Assembly (NCBI GenBank): GCA_002205965.3
Contig: NADL03000483.1
Coordinates: forward strand, 1,240,001 to 1,304,000
Length of the DNA stretch: 64,000 nt
Direction: 5' to 3'
DNA from: Kappaphycus alvarezii
Lineage: Eukaryota > Rhodophyta > Florideophyceae > Gigartinales > Solieriaceae
Below, piece after piece: positions 11,104-21,747 of the stretch. The translations under genes were made by a program, and so were the position numbers. The notes below the pieces were generated by a model. The model saw only the letters and a list, made by a program, of their open reading frames with translations. It searched no databases and had not been told where the DNA came from. Every line of letters begins with the position of its first letter. Position 1 is the first letter of the stretch.

Positions 11104-12300
11104 TTGCTCACTGTACATCGTCGGCTTGTTATCTATGCTGCCGTATCGGCAGCAACAGCAACTGATATCGCCATCAGACTACGACAAGAAGGCCACACGG
11201 ATCTCTGCGAGTATTTTTCGAAAACGGCAACCAAGATATTTACGAGTTGCGTTGATGCGTCCGATTCGTCTCAATCCACCACAGCGTGGAGACAGTTTTT
11301 GTCGTGCGGGACTTCATCTGACTTCATAGTGTCCCTTAACTTTGACCGTCATTCTTTCTTCACTGTCCTACTACCTTTATTTCAAAGCAAGCGCCAAACG
11401 GTCAACTACGGCAGCCCGTACAGACGCGGACCAAAATGAGAGGGCGTCGGGCGACTATAACCACAGAAGATCTCCTTGGTCTTGTTCTCTGGTACTTGAA
11501 ATCTTGTTGCCGGCAGTATGCCCTGTGTCCGATATTTGGTTTGGTACCAACGTCTCTAAACGTTTGGGAGACTATGGTTTAGAAGTTCTCTTACGCGTCT
11601 GCTGCGATACAAATGCTACTGTCTTGCATGTTAGATGGCCTAATTGGCAAGAGATGAAGGAGTCCGCGGAACTTTTGGAATGCAATAGACCGAATGGACC
11701 GATTTTAAGAAACGTTTTCGGTATTTTGATGGAGCAGGATGCCTTGTGCAGACTTTATTGATAAAAACACGCAGAATGCTTACTACGAGGGATACACTGC
11801 AAGCTTGAGGTCACTAACCTGTTTGTGTTTAACTTCAAAGGAGAAATCATACATGCAGGCGTTAACTATCCGGGTTCATGGCATGACAGTAAGCTGGCGG
11901 CACTATCCGGGCTTATCTACCCTAAGCTAGGCGATGAAATGACTCCGCCTGGGTTTGCTATATTAGGTGATAGTGCATTCCTGGTGGATAGTCGTATTGC
12001 AAATGGAAAGATTGTACGTGCCAGAAAAACCAACGAAACAGCAGGAATTCCGGAAAGCATTGAAATGGCGGCGATCGATCTGGTGATGCAGAGGTTTTGC
12101 CAAGTGAAAGGCAGTCTGCCGAGTGGGGTGAAGCCGTTAAAGCCCTTTCGGAAGATGCCGACTTGCTCTGTCTGCTGATAGTAGTAGAAGAAAGCGACTG
12201 TTGACCGTTTTGTGTGCCTTTTCAATGCGAGAACGAGGTTGTTGGGCTCAATCACATAACAAAGACGTATGCAAACCCTGAAAGTGATACTACACCTTGG
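11104..12300 (+). pseudogene. Harbinger (DDE_4) transposase, several frameshifts
   Basis: The N-terminal part is a helical region (11104-11439). A DNA-binding helix block then reads TTEDLLGLVLWYLKS in a second frame, and EMKESAELLECNRPNGPILRNVFG in a third. The catalytic D lies in an FGILDG-like stretch near 11720. It is followed by NTQNAYYEGYTASL and FNFKGEIIHAGVNYPGSWHD (second D). GFAILGDSAFLVDSR carries the third. The C-terminal part after 12178 continues in another frame with FQCENEVVGLNHI, the usual closing block. At least four frame changes occur. It is called a pseudogene, though some breaks may be assembly errors. Confidence 0.82.
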
Positions 12301-12455
12301 GTACAGCGGTTTGTAGAAGAGCAGAATGAAGTTTCTTAGGCATAAGTTAGTATCGTCCGAATAAAAAGATGTTTAATGATGTGAGATGCGGCGCAGTCGC
12401 TGGGGACGAGGGCGCGCGCAGCGCGCCAGCGGACCGCAGGTAGCACGCGCAGAAT

Positions 12456-13288
12456 CTAAAGCTTTTTGACGATCAGTTCTTTCATTTCCTTCAACGTCTC
12501 GTTCAAAAAGCCTAGCTCAGATTGCATTTCTTTCTTAACAATATCTGTAACATCCTCCTTCGTAAGCGCAGTGACATCACATGAGGGTGTGGAGCTATCC
12601 ACAAGTTTCTGTATCGCACAGGAGATGTCACCAACGTGCTCAATCAATTCATCGTCTACTTCGTCACGCGCAATACCTGTCGCCCTGCCCTCCGTTTCCC
12701 TCGACGAGCGCCAAGCGGCACACCATCCGCCCGCCGCTTTTTTCGCAACGATATGCCCCAAAGACGCAGCGGAGGATCCGTTTTCGCCATCCATCGCATC
12801 CACGCTGGCCGACTCATCTAGAGGTTCGTCCACGTCGCCAACCGAGACGGCATTGACCTTGCCAAGGATATCCCTCGCAATATGCTTTGCTCGTCGTACA
12901 TGCGGTGGACACGATGGGTCTCCAGTAGGTTTCTTGACATAAACCAGCTTGTCAAATTTCATCCGGAGTGAGTCAAGTCTCTTGAAGGCCGTTGCTCCAT
13001 TTCAGTGTACTCAAGGAAACGAGTGGAAACAGCGGCCCAATCATTTCCCCCAATTGGCTCCAGCTCCTCAACGATATCTAGTAGTTTGTCAACGTCTGCT
13101 TCACTGTAGTTGGGCGATCCACTTCGTTTCCCTTTCTTCGTGCTTGACGGTTTTGAGACGGAGCCTTGTTGTGGCGTTGCAGACGTCAGTTCTACAAGGG
13201 AAAGTGCGGCGTGATAAGTATTGGAGACATTGTTTGTAAGCTTGTCATCTGTACCGTTTTCATTGCCAACCATATTTGCAGTAGCCAT
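12456..13288 (-). pseudogene. Harbinger-associated Myb/SANT-like protein, one frameshift
   Basis: From the ATG at 13288 (MATANMVGNENG) a polar lead is followed by a SANT/Myb-like trihelix: SPNYSEADVDKLLDIVEEL, NDWAAVSTRFLEY, then after a one-base shift near 12975 DSLRMKFDKLVYVKKPTGDP and CPPHVRRAKHIARDI. This pattern is well known in the second protein of PIF/Harbinger elements, which binds DNA and helps bring the transposase to the nucleus. The C-terminal end (LTKEDVTDIVKKE onward) is a predicted coiled coil. It is convergent with the transposase. An open frame extends upstream of 13288 into the LTR, but that extension includes LTR sequence and is not the start. Confidence 0.75.
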
Positions 13289-13567
13289 AATACCTTCAGT
13301 GTTGTTGGCGAGGGTGTAATCGGGGGCAGAAATGGTTTGAGTACACTTTGATACGGCTTCGAGAGAAGATATGACACAGGAAAGGGTTGAGATGTGGATC
13401 AGGTAGAAAGCCTTGACGACACTTACGGCTTCATAGTAACCGAGGTTGCACGCAATATTGGTAAACGTGTACAAATGTTTATCAATTATTGCGTTGATTT
13501 CTGATGCACTACAAATTCTGGACAATTCTGGAATTGTAAATCTATCCAATTTCTGAATGCACTCACT

Positions 13568-13831
13568 ATGAATGCAGCTGGCGAGATGGCAATGGCCATG
13601 GCCATGGCAATGGCAATGGCAAAGCAAGTAGCGATGAGTAGATCGAGGGAGGACTGTTGAGTGTCTATATAAACTCTGGAATAGCGGCTGACCTGAGGGA
13701 GAATAGAGGCAGCACGCCGGCGACTTGTGCCGAATCACCTTGCCTTCCCCAATCCGTTGAGACTCTTCCCTCTGCAGCAACATCCCAGTGAGCTAAACTT
13801 ACAGCATTTACACCTCCCCGGGGGCCTATCA
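13568..13831 (+). repeat. 3' LTR of the Copia element, right part
   Basis: It resumes with ATGAATGCAGCTGGCGAG, directly matching 5112 onward of the 5' LTR. The ATGGCA tandem holds one more unit than in the 5' LTR. Similarity ends near GGGGCCTATCA. Confidence 0.85.
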
Positions 13832-14461
13832 ACTGTACACCCTGGATCTTAAACCGAGGCACTACTGTAACACCTAATTTGTGGTTAAAAAAGTGGGAAT
13901 TTAGCCGAATGCCGCTAGGGAGAATGAACTGTAAGGAGAGTCATGTAGTGCTGTAAATGCTGCTACAGCATATCATTTGCTGGAGGAAACTTACTGTAGG
14001 TTTGATCGTATTGTAGAGCGCTAATACCGTACGTACAGTATACAGTACTGCAGACTGTACGGTAGACAGTGCCATCCCACCCATCGTACTTTACAGTTTG
14101 TACTGTGCGGCACTGTAAAGTACAAGCCGTGCTCAAAGAGACAGTGCATGACCAAGCTTGAATTGGACGATAAAATTTAGATCCGGGAAATCCGTGCCTG
14201 CTGACTGCAATGCCCTGAAGACGGCCGACAGAGCGGCAGCCATCTTACTCCGTCTTCCCTCATCCCGGAGTCCGCTTATTCACGATTGGGACCCTTTCCA
14301 CAAACCTGTTGATGTTGCCCTGAGACTTGATACAATCATCATCTTGTTTTACCGCTCATATTCTCCAACACCGTTGCTAGAGCTCTTGCGCAATATTTTT
14401 GCTTGACAGAGGTTTGCACATTCGTATCCATCCAGCATCCTCTGGTCTACGTTCTGACAAC
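13832..14461. repeat. Intergenic DNA with TACAGTAC-type palindromes
   Basis: Between 14030 and 14120 several overlapping units of CTGTA, TACAG and GTAC occur (ACGTACAGTATACAGTACTG and nearby). No coding frame has a motif. This would be the upstream region of the first EED copy. Confidence 0.55.
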
Positions 14462-15933
14462 ATGGGTAAGGATGCAAATGCATCCAAGCCATCTGCGGGG
14501 CGAGATAGAGTGAAATACCGGTATGTATCACAAGTACAGGAGGACAACTCCAGTGATCCCCAGTCCACTTTCGCGGTACAGTTTTGCTGGAGGCCCTCAA
14601 AGTACCACATTCAAGGGGGTGGTGCGTGCTGGCCTACAAGAGGACCGCTACTTCTTGGTCCTAACAACACTGCCGAGCCTGTGAAAATATCTCCGCCCAC
14701 GAAAGACCCCGAGCAGGATATGGATCTAGGAGATGATGATCTGTCATTGTTTCAGAGACGAAGACTGAGAGGAAATGGCGTGACCTGTTTGCAACGTGTA
14801 ATGGCTTGACGGTTCGAATTTATGAGGCACGGAAGGGCATGAAACCGATATTGTTGCAAGTTTATGAGGATGAAGACCCTGAAGAGCAGTATTATTGTGT
14901 GGGATGGACCTATAATGTGGAAGGAAAGCATGAATGGTGGGTTTGTGCGGCGGGAAGGAAGGGGATATTGAGAGTTATGAATGTGCAGAAGGCTGAGAGC
15001 AAGATGGCATTGCCAGGGCACGGGAAGCTATCAATGATCTCAAAGTCCATCCAAGGGACCCGGCACTAGTGATGACGGCCTCGAAGGATGAATCTCTGAG
15101 GCTATGGAATTTGCGCACGGATCAACAATCGCTGTGTTTGCTGGGCTGAAGGGCCATCGAGGCGAAGTTGTGCATCTAGACTTTGATGCGTCCGGTAAGC
15201 GAATCGTGAGTTGTGGTATTGACAACAGTGTGCGAATTTGGGAAATATCAGACAACGAGAAAGTTTTGGAGGCTATTTTGGATTCGCATGATGCGCGGCT
15301 GATTTAGGGGTGAAAGACACTTACGTATACAAGGACAAAACGGGGACCAGGAAAAAGACAAGGGTTCCAATTTGCCAGTTTCCATACTTTGTGACGAGAA
15401 AGGTGCAAACATTATGTGGATTGTGTTATGTGGATGGGAGATATGCTGCTTAGCAAATCGGTTCATAATCGCATGTTTTTGTGGGCGCCTGGGAACGACA
15501 GGGAGTCTCTATCTTCTCCGGCATCTTCTTACAAGTTACTTGTGGAACACATGTTGCAGGTTTGTGATGTTTGGTTTGTTCGCTTTGGAATGGATCGTCC
15601 ACGAAGACTAGTTGCGTGTGGAAACGGAAAGGTAAGCGTATTTTTCTTGCGCGTCTTGCAATTTTGCAATCAACGAATTTGAAGTATAGTTGTCATAACG
15701 ATATACTGACCATGTGAATGTACGAAATGGGTTTTGCGGTGGTGCAGGGAGTGGTGAGCATTTTCGACCTTTCAAAGATGTCGTCAGAGGCAATTTGCGA
15801 GGTCCGTCCGAGGGATAAGGAAAAGTCCAGAGACTCTGGATTAAGCTTCGTGAGGCAGTGCGCTTTCTCTGAGGATGGATCAATCTTGCTTGCTGTAAAT
15901 GATTCCGCCCAAGTCGTGCAATATGAACGGTAA
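14462..15933 (+). CDS. ESC/EED-like WD40 protein, copy 1 (frameshifted)
   Basis: EED is the WD40 propeller subunit of Polycomb repressive complex 2, which reads trimethyl-lysine on histone H3 and activates the methyltransferase in the nucleus. Family blocks appear in order: [110 protein letters not shown], then after an intron (15632-15747, GTAAGC..GTGCAG) [16 protein letters not shown]. The frame breaks at least at 15018 (GGGG read as GGG), 15117 (GGG as GG), 15295 and in 15370-15560. Start ATG 14462 is chosen because the conserved region follows soon after. Copy 2 lies 580 bases downstream, same strand. Either a gene with assembly errors or a decaying duplicate; the break count is higher than in copy 2. 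Confidence 0.72.
15632..15747 (+). other. Intron of EED copy 1
   Basis: The donor AAAG|GTAAGC and acceptor GTGCAG|GGAG join NGK to GVVSIFDLS in frame. An intron at the same codon position occurs in copy 2, which shows the two genes share ancestry after gaining it. Confidence 0.75.
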
Positions 15934-16514
15934 GGAATGTGCAATCCCGTTGGAAATGGCGTTGCAACTAGGTCGATCATCATTACGATGCCCTACAGCC
16001 ATTAACTTAGAAATACACCAAAACGACTCGGCAATTCCTACAAAGATCAATGCAGCATTAACTCGAAAAATGTAAAGATGATTTGACTGTAGGCATTTCG
16101 CTCGCAAGGCTATTCAACATGTAAGGTGGGCAATCCTTTCTACTAGACAACGTTGTTCCTCCGCTGCAATGGTGTTATCGAGAACTGATACTGAGCTTGT
16201 CCAGATCTTGAGCCGTGAAGATGATAGCATCCAAAAGCGATTCAAGGAGAATTGATCGGTCTTTTCATTGCACTGTACTGTATTTTACGTTTTACACGTG
16301 GTTGCACGAGAATTTCGAGTCTTGAATGCATTTATTTCTGCATCGTACTGTACAGTAGTGACTGTGCTGTACTGTAATTTCTTCATTTTGGCGCTGCAGT
16401 ACTCTTTTTTCAGACACGAACGCCATGTTTCAATACATATTTGAGCCTTTCGGATCAAAGAGTGCTTGGGTGAACGCCTTGCCATGAGGGTTATCGCCTC
16501 TTCTGGACAAAATC
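15934..16514. other. Intergenic spacer between the EED copies
   Basis: No frame with motifs. A short palindromic run, TACTGTACAGTAGTG with GTGCTGTACTGTAAT after it, lies at about 16347-16378. Confidence 0.5.
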
Positions 16515-17992
16515 ATGCCAGTTGCGAATGACGCTTCATTAGAGAGTCTTTCCGTAAAAGAATCCGGCTACCGGTTTTCATCTTCGATCGTAGAGGAACG
16601 TTCCTCAGCAGAAACCTATGGAGTTCATTCTGCCTAAAGCCCTCGAACACCACCTCCGTGGTGGCGGCACCACATGGCAATGTCAAAACTGCTCCGAGAA
16701 TCAAACGGCCGCCACCAGATCTCTGTCCCTCACCCACTTGCGCATTCGCATCAGAATGGAACGGCAGACTCCGATGATGGATGACTGCGAAATTACTCCT
16801 GTGCCATCACCAAATCAAAACGTGTCCTGGAGAGATATTTTCGTCACTTGCACTGGGATTTACGTTCGGGTGTATGAGGCCAAGAAGAAAAAGATGCCCA
16901 CGTTGTTACAAACTTACCTCGATCAGGATCCTGACGAGATGTTTTACTGCGTCGCCACTACATACAACGCCGATGGCAATCGCGAGTGGTGGGTTTGCGC
17001 CGCAGGTAACAGGGGTGTACTCCGTTATCAACATGCAAACCGCCCGTCTCACTCGATCTCTCACAGGCCATGGTGAAGCCATTAATGACATCAAGATTCA
17101 TCCCCGAGATCCCGCCCTTGCCCTTACAGCCTCCGTGACGAGTCGTTGCGTTTATGGAATCTTCGGTCTGGAGTTACTGTTGCAATTTTTGCTGGACTCA
17201 AAGGACATCGCGGACAAGTCCTATTTGCCGACTTTGATACCACGGGCAGACGCTTTGTGAGCTGTGGTATTGATAACAGCATCCGCATCTGGGATGTCGA
17301 TGCCGACCACAAACTTGTAGAGGCTATTGTAGAATCGCATGTGGCTGCGGATTGTGGTGCTGATGATACCTACGTGTACGAGGATCGGCACGGGAACAAG
17401 CGCAAAATGCAGCCGCGTACATGTCAGTTTCCGTACTTTGTTGCAACCAAGGTGCATAATCACTACGTCGACTGCGTCATGTGGGTGGGTGACCTCTTGC
17501 TCAGCAAATCTGTTCACGATCGCATGTTGTTGTGGGAACCTGGATTTGACCGGGAGTCACTAGGTGCACCGACAAACAATTTTACTCTCCTCGAGGAGTA
17601 CACGATAGAGGGGTGCGGAGTTGGTTTATTCGCTTTGGAATGGACCAACGGCGTCGATTAGTTGCATGCGGGAACGATGAGGTAAGGGGAAAATCCAGGT
17701 TCACAGAGCGATACTCTGTGCGTCCTTTTGTTTTAGATGTTTGACTAACTCGTCCTCTCTATTTGGTTTGCCGTACTTTGACAACTTTTCGCACACGTAG
17801 GGTGTGATCATTATTTACGACTTGGCAACGATACCGTCAGAGCCTCTATGCGAAGTCAGTCCGAGGGGTGGCAAGGTGAAGAGGGGTAAGATTCCATCGC
17901 GACTAGTGCGACAATGTGCGTTTTCTGAAGGTGGGCATTTTTTGGTGGCCGTAGATGAGCATTCAAGTATCATGCAGTACGAGCGCAAGTAA
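16515..17992 (+). CDS. ESC/EED-like WD40 protein, copy 2
   Basis: Same family as copy 1. The ATG at 16515 starts MPVANDASLES and leads into GYRFSSSIVEERSSAETYG, which aligns with the start of the copy 1 propeller. Later blocks: [107 protein letters not shown], then after the intron (17682-17800) GVIIIYDLA and [17 protein letters not shown]. Frame breaks at about 16630 (TTT read as TT), 17028 (two bases), 17132 (CCC as CC) and 17617 (TTT as TT). Apart from the two-base one these are single losses in short runs, so I favour sequencing error and call it a gene. The aromatic-cage residues were not checked. Confidence 0.8.
17682..17800 (+). other. Intron of EED copy 2
   Basis: Donor GAG|GTAAGG and acceptor CACACGTAG|GGTG join GNDE to GVIIIYDLA. 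Length 119 bases, same codon position as in copy 1. Confidence 0.75.
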
Positions 17993-18206
17993 AAGCTGGA
18001 GCTGTGAATGGTAGAGCAGTTTGCGCGAAAGCAGGTGACGAAAGGGGAGTAAGGTGCACAGCTGCGTTGAGGGCCTCAGGATTGACCGTGGAGCACGGGT
18101 ACTCAGTTTAATGTTATGAAAAGGGCCGCAATGTGTGTAAAGACAAAAGACAGGCTTCCGAGATGCTCGTGGAAATTGTGATAGCCGGGAGAGGAAAAGG
18201 TCCAGT

Positions 18207-18873
18207 TTACTGCGCGGGTTGAGCGGGGGCATCACCTTCTTCATCAGCAACGGCCAATTTAACGGCACGTGCCAACTTGGAGGGGACGGCATGAACAACG
18301 CGGCCCACTTTGGTGGGAACCATTTTGATCAAGACGGCAATCTTGGTGATGAGCTCAATTCTGGATGGAAGGTTTGCGACGACTTCGATACCCTTTGAGT
18401 CGTAAACCACACTTTCCATCATGCCGCCTTTCACAGGTTCTTTCTTCAGTTCCCCAACAACAATTTTTCATAGGCCTGCACAGTTTCTTTGACTTGTTCG
18501 CCGACGAAAAACCAGACATTAGAATGGGTTGAAAAGTCACCCAGACCCTCCCACTCAGTCTCCGCAATGGCACGACGCATGAGGTGTTCTTGATAGTCAT
18601 GACTTTTGTAGTTTCCGGTACCTTCTTACGCAAGTTGTACACATCCGCAACAGAGAGGCCGTCCAACGGGGCGGCAAACACAAGTTGAGAATTCGCCAAG
18701 TGCTCCTTGACTGCGGCGACTTTTGCAGCCTTACGAGCGATGTTGGTCTCCGATACCATGGTGACCCCGGAGATGGGACGTTGTGGCCCGCACCGACATG
18801 CTGAATTTGGAGTACGTGCGGTAAAAGTGGAGGTGGTAAGGGAGGTGGGAGAAAGATAGGCGGGAGTTTGCAT
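18207..18873 (-). CDS. Plastid 50S ribosomal protein L10, nucleus-encoded
   Basis: Bacterial-type L10 (RplJ) anchors the L7/L12 stalk on the large ribosomal subunit. The N-terminal 40 residues (MQTPAYLSPTSLTTSTFTAR onward) are rich in S and T and poor in acids, as expected for a plastid transit peptide. The mature part has ARKAAKVAAVKEHLANSQLV, LDGLSVADVYNLRK and KVMTIKNT, then MRRAIAETEWEGLGDF in another frame, VWFFVGEQVKETVQAYEK, and finally GGMMESVVYDSKGIEVVANL with LPSRIELITKIAVL. Two breaks, near 18590 (CCC read as CC) and 18455 (GGGG as GGG), are each mended by one base. The acidic, alanine-rich tail is normal for L10. Mitochondrial targeting is the alternative; the leader alone cannot settle it. 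Confidence 0.8.
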
Positions 18874-19543
18874 GCTGGCAAGTGTGGTTGGATCCGGTGC
18901 GAGGGATGGTTCAAGTTAAGCTGGAATCAATAAATGGAATTGTGGAAGACGGAAATGGGATTTGAGGGATGTGGTGACGAGGACTGGCGGGGATTCGCGA
19001 CGGTGAACTGGCGGAGATGCTGCGTTTGTTGAGGAGATGTGGTACAGTATCGAGGGCGGGCGGGAGTCGCTTTGAATGTGCTCAACATGCGTGGGCAATC
19101 TCGGCATTCAACTCTCCATTCCCTCACTGCAAATGAAGACAAGCCAAGTGTTCCCACCAGATTCCCACGAAATTACAGTTTACACGTTGATCCACCAAAT
19201 GCCTCCAGTAAAGGCAGGCAACAATTTCCTATACAGTACTGTATACCTTTAAAGCTCAGTACTGTACAGCTGTATAAAATAAGGTCACTGTCTGCGCCAA
19301 GCAATACAACCCAGATTTGCACCATAGTCGAGACATGCAGACCGATTTTCCAGCACGACGATTACAGATACAGTGGATATTGCACGGTACTGTAATGAAA
19401 GAATAAAATTATGCACATTACAATGCACTGCAACACAGATCAAAGGCATCCCCTGGCTTGCTCGTTTCGAACTTTCCACTACCTTCCAATCTTCTCCAAA
19501 ATACCCAGATCAACTCACTCAAGTTTGACCTGAATTCACCAGC
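18874..19543. other. Divergent intergenic region
   Basis: It separates the minus-strand L10 gene from a plus-strand gene, so it probably holds both promoters. The L10 side (18880-19110) is purine-rich on the plus strand, meaning pyrimidine-rich in the sense of L10. TACAGTACTGTAT and CAGTACTGTACAGCTGTA occur at 19231-19275. No motif-bearing frame. Confidence 0.45.
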
Positions 19544-20331
19544 ATGCCAAAAAAGCGCAAAGGGCCGACATCAGCGGCCAAGCAGAAGAAATCATGGGTA
19601 GCAAGCAAGTACTGGCGTCGTCGTTCGCGCCCGCCTTCCCCTCTCCTGTGCCTCACGCCCTCGAGTCTGCACTGCGTATCCTCGTGTCCATTTTCCCAGA
19701 GCCATTTGTCAAGCGACAAGCGCGACCTACCCGTTCTTCAACCACTGGCTGTGATCCACAACCTTCACCTACAGAGCCTGGGACACAACCGAAGAACCGA
19801 AAGCCACCAGGGCTCATTTGTGGGCTCAATGAAGTCACAAGAGCACTCGAACGCCATCAGATGCAACTCGTGGTTGTGGCAGGGATGTCGTTCCGTCTAT
19901 TTGGTTGCGCATATACCGGTGTTATGTTTCATGGCGGGGCCGTTAGTGGTGTTGCCAGGGGATGGAGCGAGGTAGGGGAAGTTTTCGGTGTGAGACGTGC
20001 GTTGGCGTTTGGGATTGCAAAGCAAGAGACGCCCCGGGGACGTAGTAGAGCGTATGGTGACTGGATTGACACCGTTGGCGGTGGAGTTGAAGTTTCCGTG
20101 GCTGGAAGCAGGCCGTGGAAAACCGGTGCCGCCATTCCCGCAGGTGGCAATGGTTCCACATCGGAAGAAAATGGACATTGGATAAGGTTGAGCCATTGCA
20201 GCGCGGCCACGTTGCGCTTTCGCGACCTAGCGGCTTGGAATGCGCGCTTTGGGCACGCGACACATCTTGACAGTGCCTTGTTGGCAAAACGCTTTGCGTC
20301 TCGCGGAGAGGCGGGGTTATGGGGAATGTAA
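19544..20331 (+). CDS. L7Ae/Rpp38-like RNA-binding protein (frameshifted)
   Basis: The start MPKKRKGPTSAAKQKKSW is basic and nuclear or nucleolar in type. The core reads CGLNEVTRALERHQMQLVVV, then DVVPSI and LVAHIPVLCFMAGPLVVLP, then GEVFGVRRALAFGI. This is the L7Ae/L30e/S12e fold in the form seen in Rpp38/Pop3, the protein that binds the RNase P and RNase MRP RNAs. Frames change four times, near 19595 (GGGG read as GGG), 19882 (GGGG as GGG), 19900 (TTTT as TTT) and 19970 (GGG as GG). Every change is a single base in a run, so I treat it as one intact gene. The C-terminal 90 residues are unassigned. A snoRNP protein of the same fold is the alternative. Confidence 0.6.
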
Positions 20332-20972
20332 GTGGACATATTGTTGTTGTCTTGAGACCAGGGGAATTTTACGCCCTTTTGAGTGGATTTGGGGTAGATT
20401 TGAAGGCGCGCGCCGATCACTGTTGTTCGATTTACATCATGTGCAGTTACGGCAAGTACCGTATCTTCCATGATGGATTCTGCTGAAGTGCCACGATGGA
20501 TTTGCAGCAAACTCATTGAGTCTGTAAAATTTCCACCATTCGTAGAGAGCATTGAGCTTTGCAATCAGAAGGCATACGTTTGAGTCCATAGTCGAAGATT
20601 TGGCAGTAGTATTGAGCTGTCAGGGATGTGTACCGTACTAACTCAAGCACATCTTTTGCAAAAGATATCATTTATCCTTTTTACCGCCAAAATATAATTT
20701 ACAGTATTCTGTACGGAATGTGCGATACATAAACCTCACGAATTTATCAGCTGTACCATTGCCTCCTCATGGCCTTCCATAAAAAGTTGGAAACTTTCTG
20801 CGGCAAAACAATGCATACTGTACTGTACGTACAGTACTGTGCACCCAATGTGGGAACCCTAATTTACGTCGATCTTTCCAAAGTTCCACCACATTCTCAA
20901 CACGAAGCTAGCGCAACAACCGCCAGAGAAAAACATCAACCAAAGGCCACCCCCGATTCTTACTCTACAAAC
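20332..20972. repeat. Intergenic region with a TACAGTAC palindrome
   Basis: The string ACTGTACTGTACGTACAGTA, running on into CTGTGC, lies at 20818-20841, about 130 bases upstream of the tubulin cofactor gene. Nothing else is recognised. Confidence 0.5.
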
Positions 20973-21669
20973 ATGGCCTCCCCAGCCACTTTGCGAAATC
21001 TCAAGATTAAGACAGGCATCGTCCACAGGTACGGCAGCAATCTCTCCGGTCCATTCCATATCGTTGTTGCTTCCAACGCCCAACAAATCTCGGCCTGACT
21101 TGTCTTTTCCTTCTCTGTTGACTTAAATGCATCCAGGACGCTCAAAGAACTGCTTTCTTACCAACAGGAACTAGACGACAACAAGAAAATGGTTGACAAA
21201 GTTCGCGCTAGTGACGACCATTCAAAACTGAAGCAATGGGTAAGCTCCTCCTGTTCCCCTCTCTGGGTGTAAACACAACCGCCACACGCCCCTATTGGAA
21301 CACTCACACCGTTGCCCAACCCTTGTTCTCGTTTCATATGCCTCATAGGAGAATGTGGTCGCTGAGACCCAAGGGATGATCCCAGATACTATGTCCCGCC
21401 TTTCCACCGCTGTGGATGATCTCAATGAATTCATTGTATGTTGGTTTCCTCTTGTACTTTCCTGGTTGTCACGCGATCCTACCATCGAGGCCCACTCTCA
21501 ATACCCCCGCAAAAGTCCACAGACCTCACGAATCCTATGCTGACGTGTAAATGAGAGCCGTTTTTTACCGCAGAATGAGGCGACAGCGAAACACAGCTGT
21601 GAACAGTCGAGCGAACTAGAGCAAGCAAAAGAGGTGCTAGCCTCGGCCACCAAACTACTCGCGGCGTAG
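20973..21669 (+). CDS. TBCA: Tubulin-binding cofactor A (TBCA), four exons
   Basis: TBCA captures beta-tubulin released from the chaperonin during tubulin folding in the cytosol. The spliced product is 113 residues, close to the 108 of animal TBCA. Exons: 20973-21028, 21137-21239, 21349-21435, 21574-21669. Exon 1 gives MASPATLRNLKIKTGIVHR, the diagnostic TBCA start. Exon 2 gives TLKELLSYQQELDDNKKMVD. Exon 3 gives ENVVAETQGMIPDTMSRLST, matching the family's ESxMMIPDxxxRL block. Exon 4 gives NEATAKHSCEQSSELEQAKE and ends KLLAA. The whole is a three-helix bundle. Intron phases are 2, 0 and 0, all GT..AG, 108 to 138 bases. No frameshift is needed. Confidence 0.88.
21029..21573 (+). other. Three introns of TBCA
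   Basis: The introns span 21029-21136 (GTACGG..CATCCAG), 21240-21348 (GTAAGC..CCTCATAG) and 21436-21573 (GTATGT..TACCGCAG), with the exons listed in the TBCA entry between them. Each ends in a CAG or TAG acceptor and their removal leaves one continuous frame. Confidence 0.82.
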
Positions 21670-21747
21670 AGGGGCAAAACAACTGTCGCAGCGCATCTAA
21701 AGACCGGCAAGAAAATTTATGTGGAACAGCTGCGCATCGCACGGCGC

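Larger units (their letters stand above)
10936..13564. mobile_element. Harbinger-like DNA transposon inside the Copia 3' LTR
   Basis: The 2629-base insertion has terminal inverted repeats: GATTGCATTCAGAAATT at the left, and on the opposite strand GAGTGCATTCAGAAATT at the right (16 of 17 identical). It is flanked by a 3-base duplication, ACT (10933-10935 and 13565-13567). The intact 5' LTR shows the empty site with a single ACT. It encodes a DDE_4-type transposase on the plus strand and a Myb/SANT-like protein on the minus strand, facing each other. This two-gene layout is typical of PIF/Harbinger. ACT differs from the usual TWA target. Confidence 0.9.
4763..13831 (+). mobile_element. Copia-type LTR retrotransposon with nested insertions
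   Basis: Near-identical LTRs start with TGGACACGC at 4763 and 10590. Between them lie, in order, gag-like, protease, integrase, reverse transcriptase and RNase H blocks, which is the Ty1/copia order (integrase before RT). A purine tract, CTGGGGGGAATT near 10575, precedes the 3' LTR, as expected for second-strand priming. The element is interrupted by a solo LTR in RNase H (9591-10104) and by a Harbinger-like transposon in the 3' LTR (10936-13564). Without these insertions it would be about 5.9 kb. I could not find a matching target duplication at its outer ends: GTGAA lies left of 4763 and ACTGT to the right. The exact LTR end is therefore uncertain. Confidence 0.88.

Noticed and set aside
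12466-12942. Plus-strand frame opposite the SANT-like protein
   Set aside because: Mirror of the minus-strand coding sequence, which has clear trihelix motifs.
4763-13831. Endogenous retrovirus or gypsy element
   Set aside because: Integrase precedes RT, there is no env-like gene, and the RT motifs are RVT_2 type, all Copia traits.
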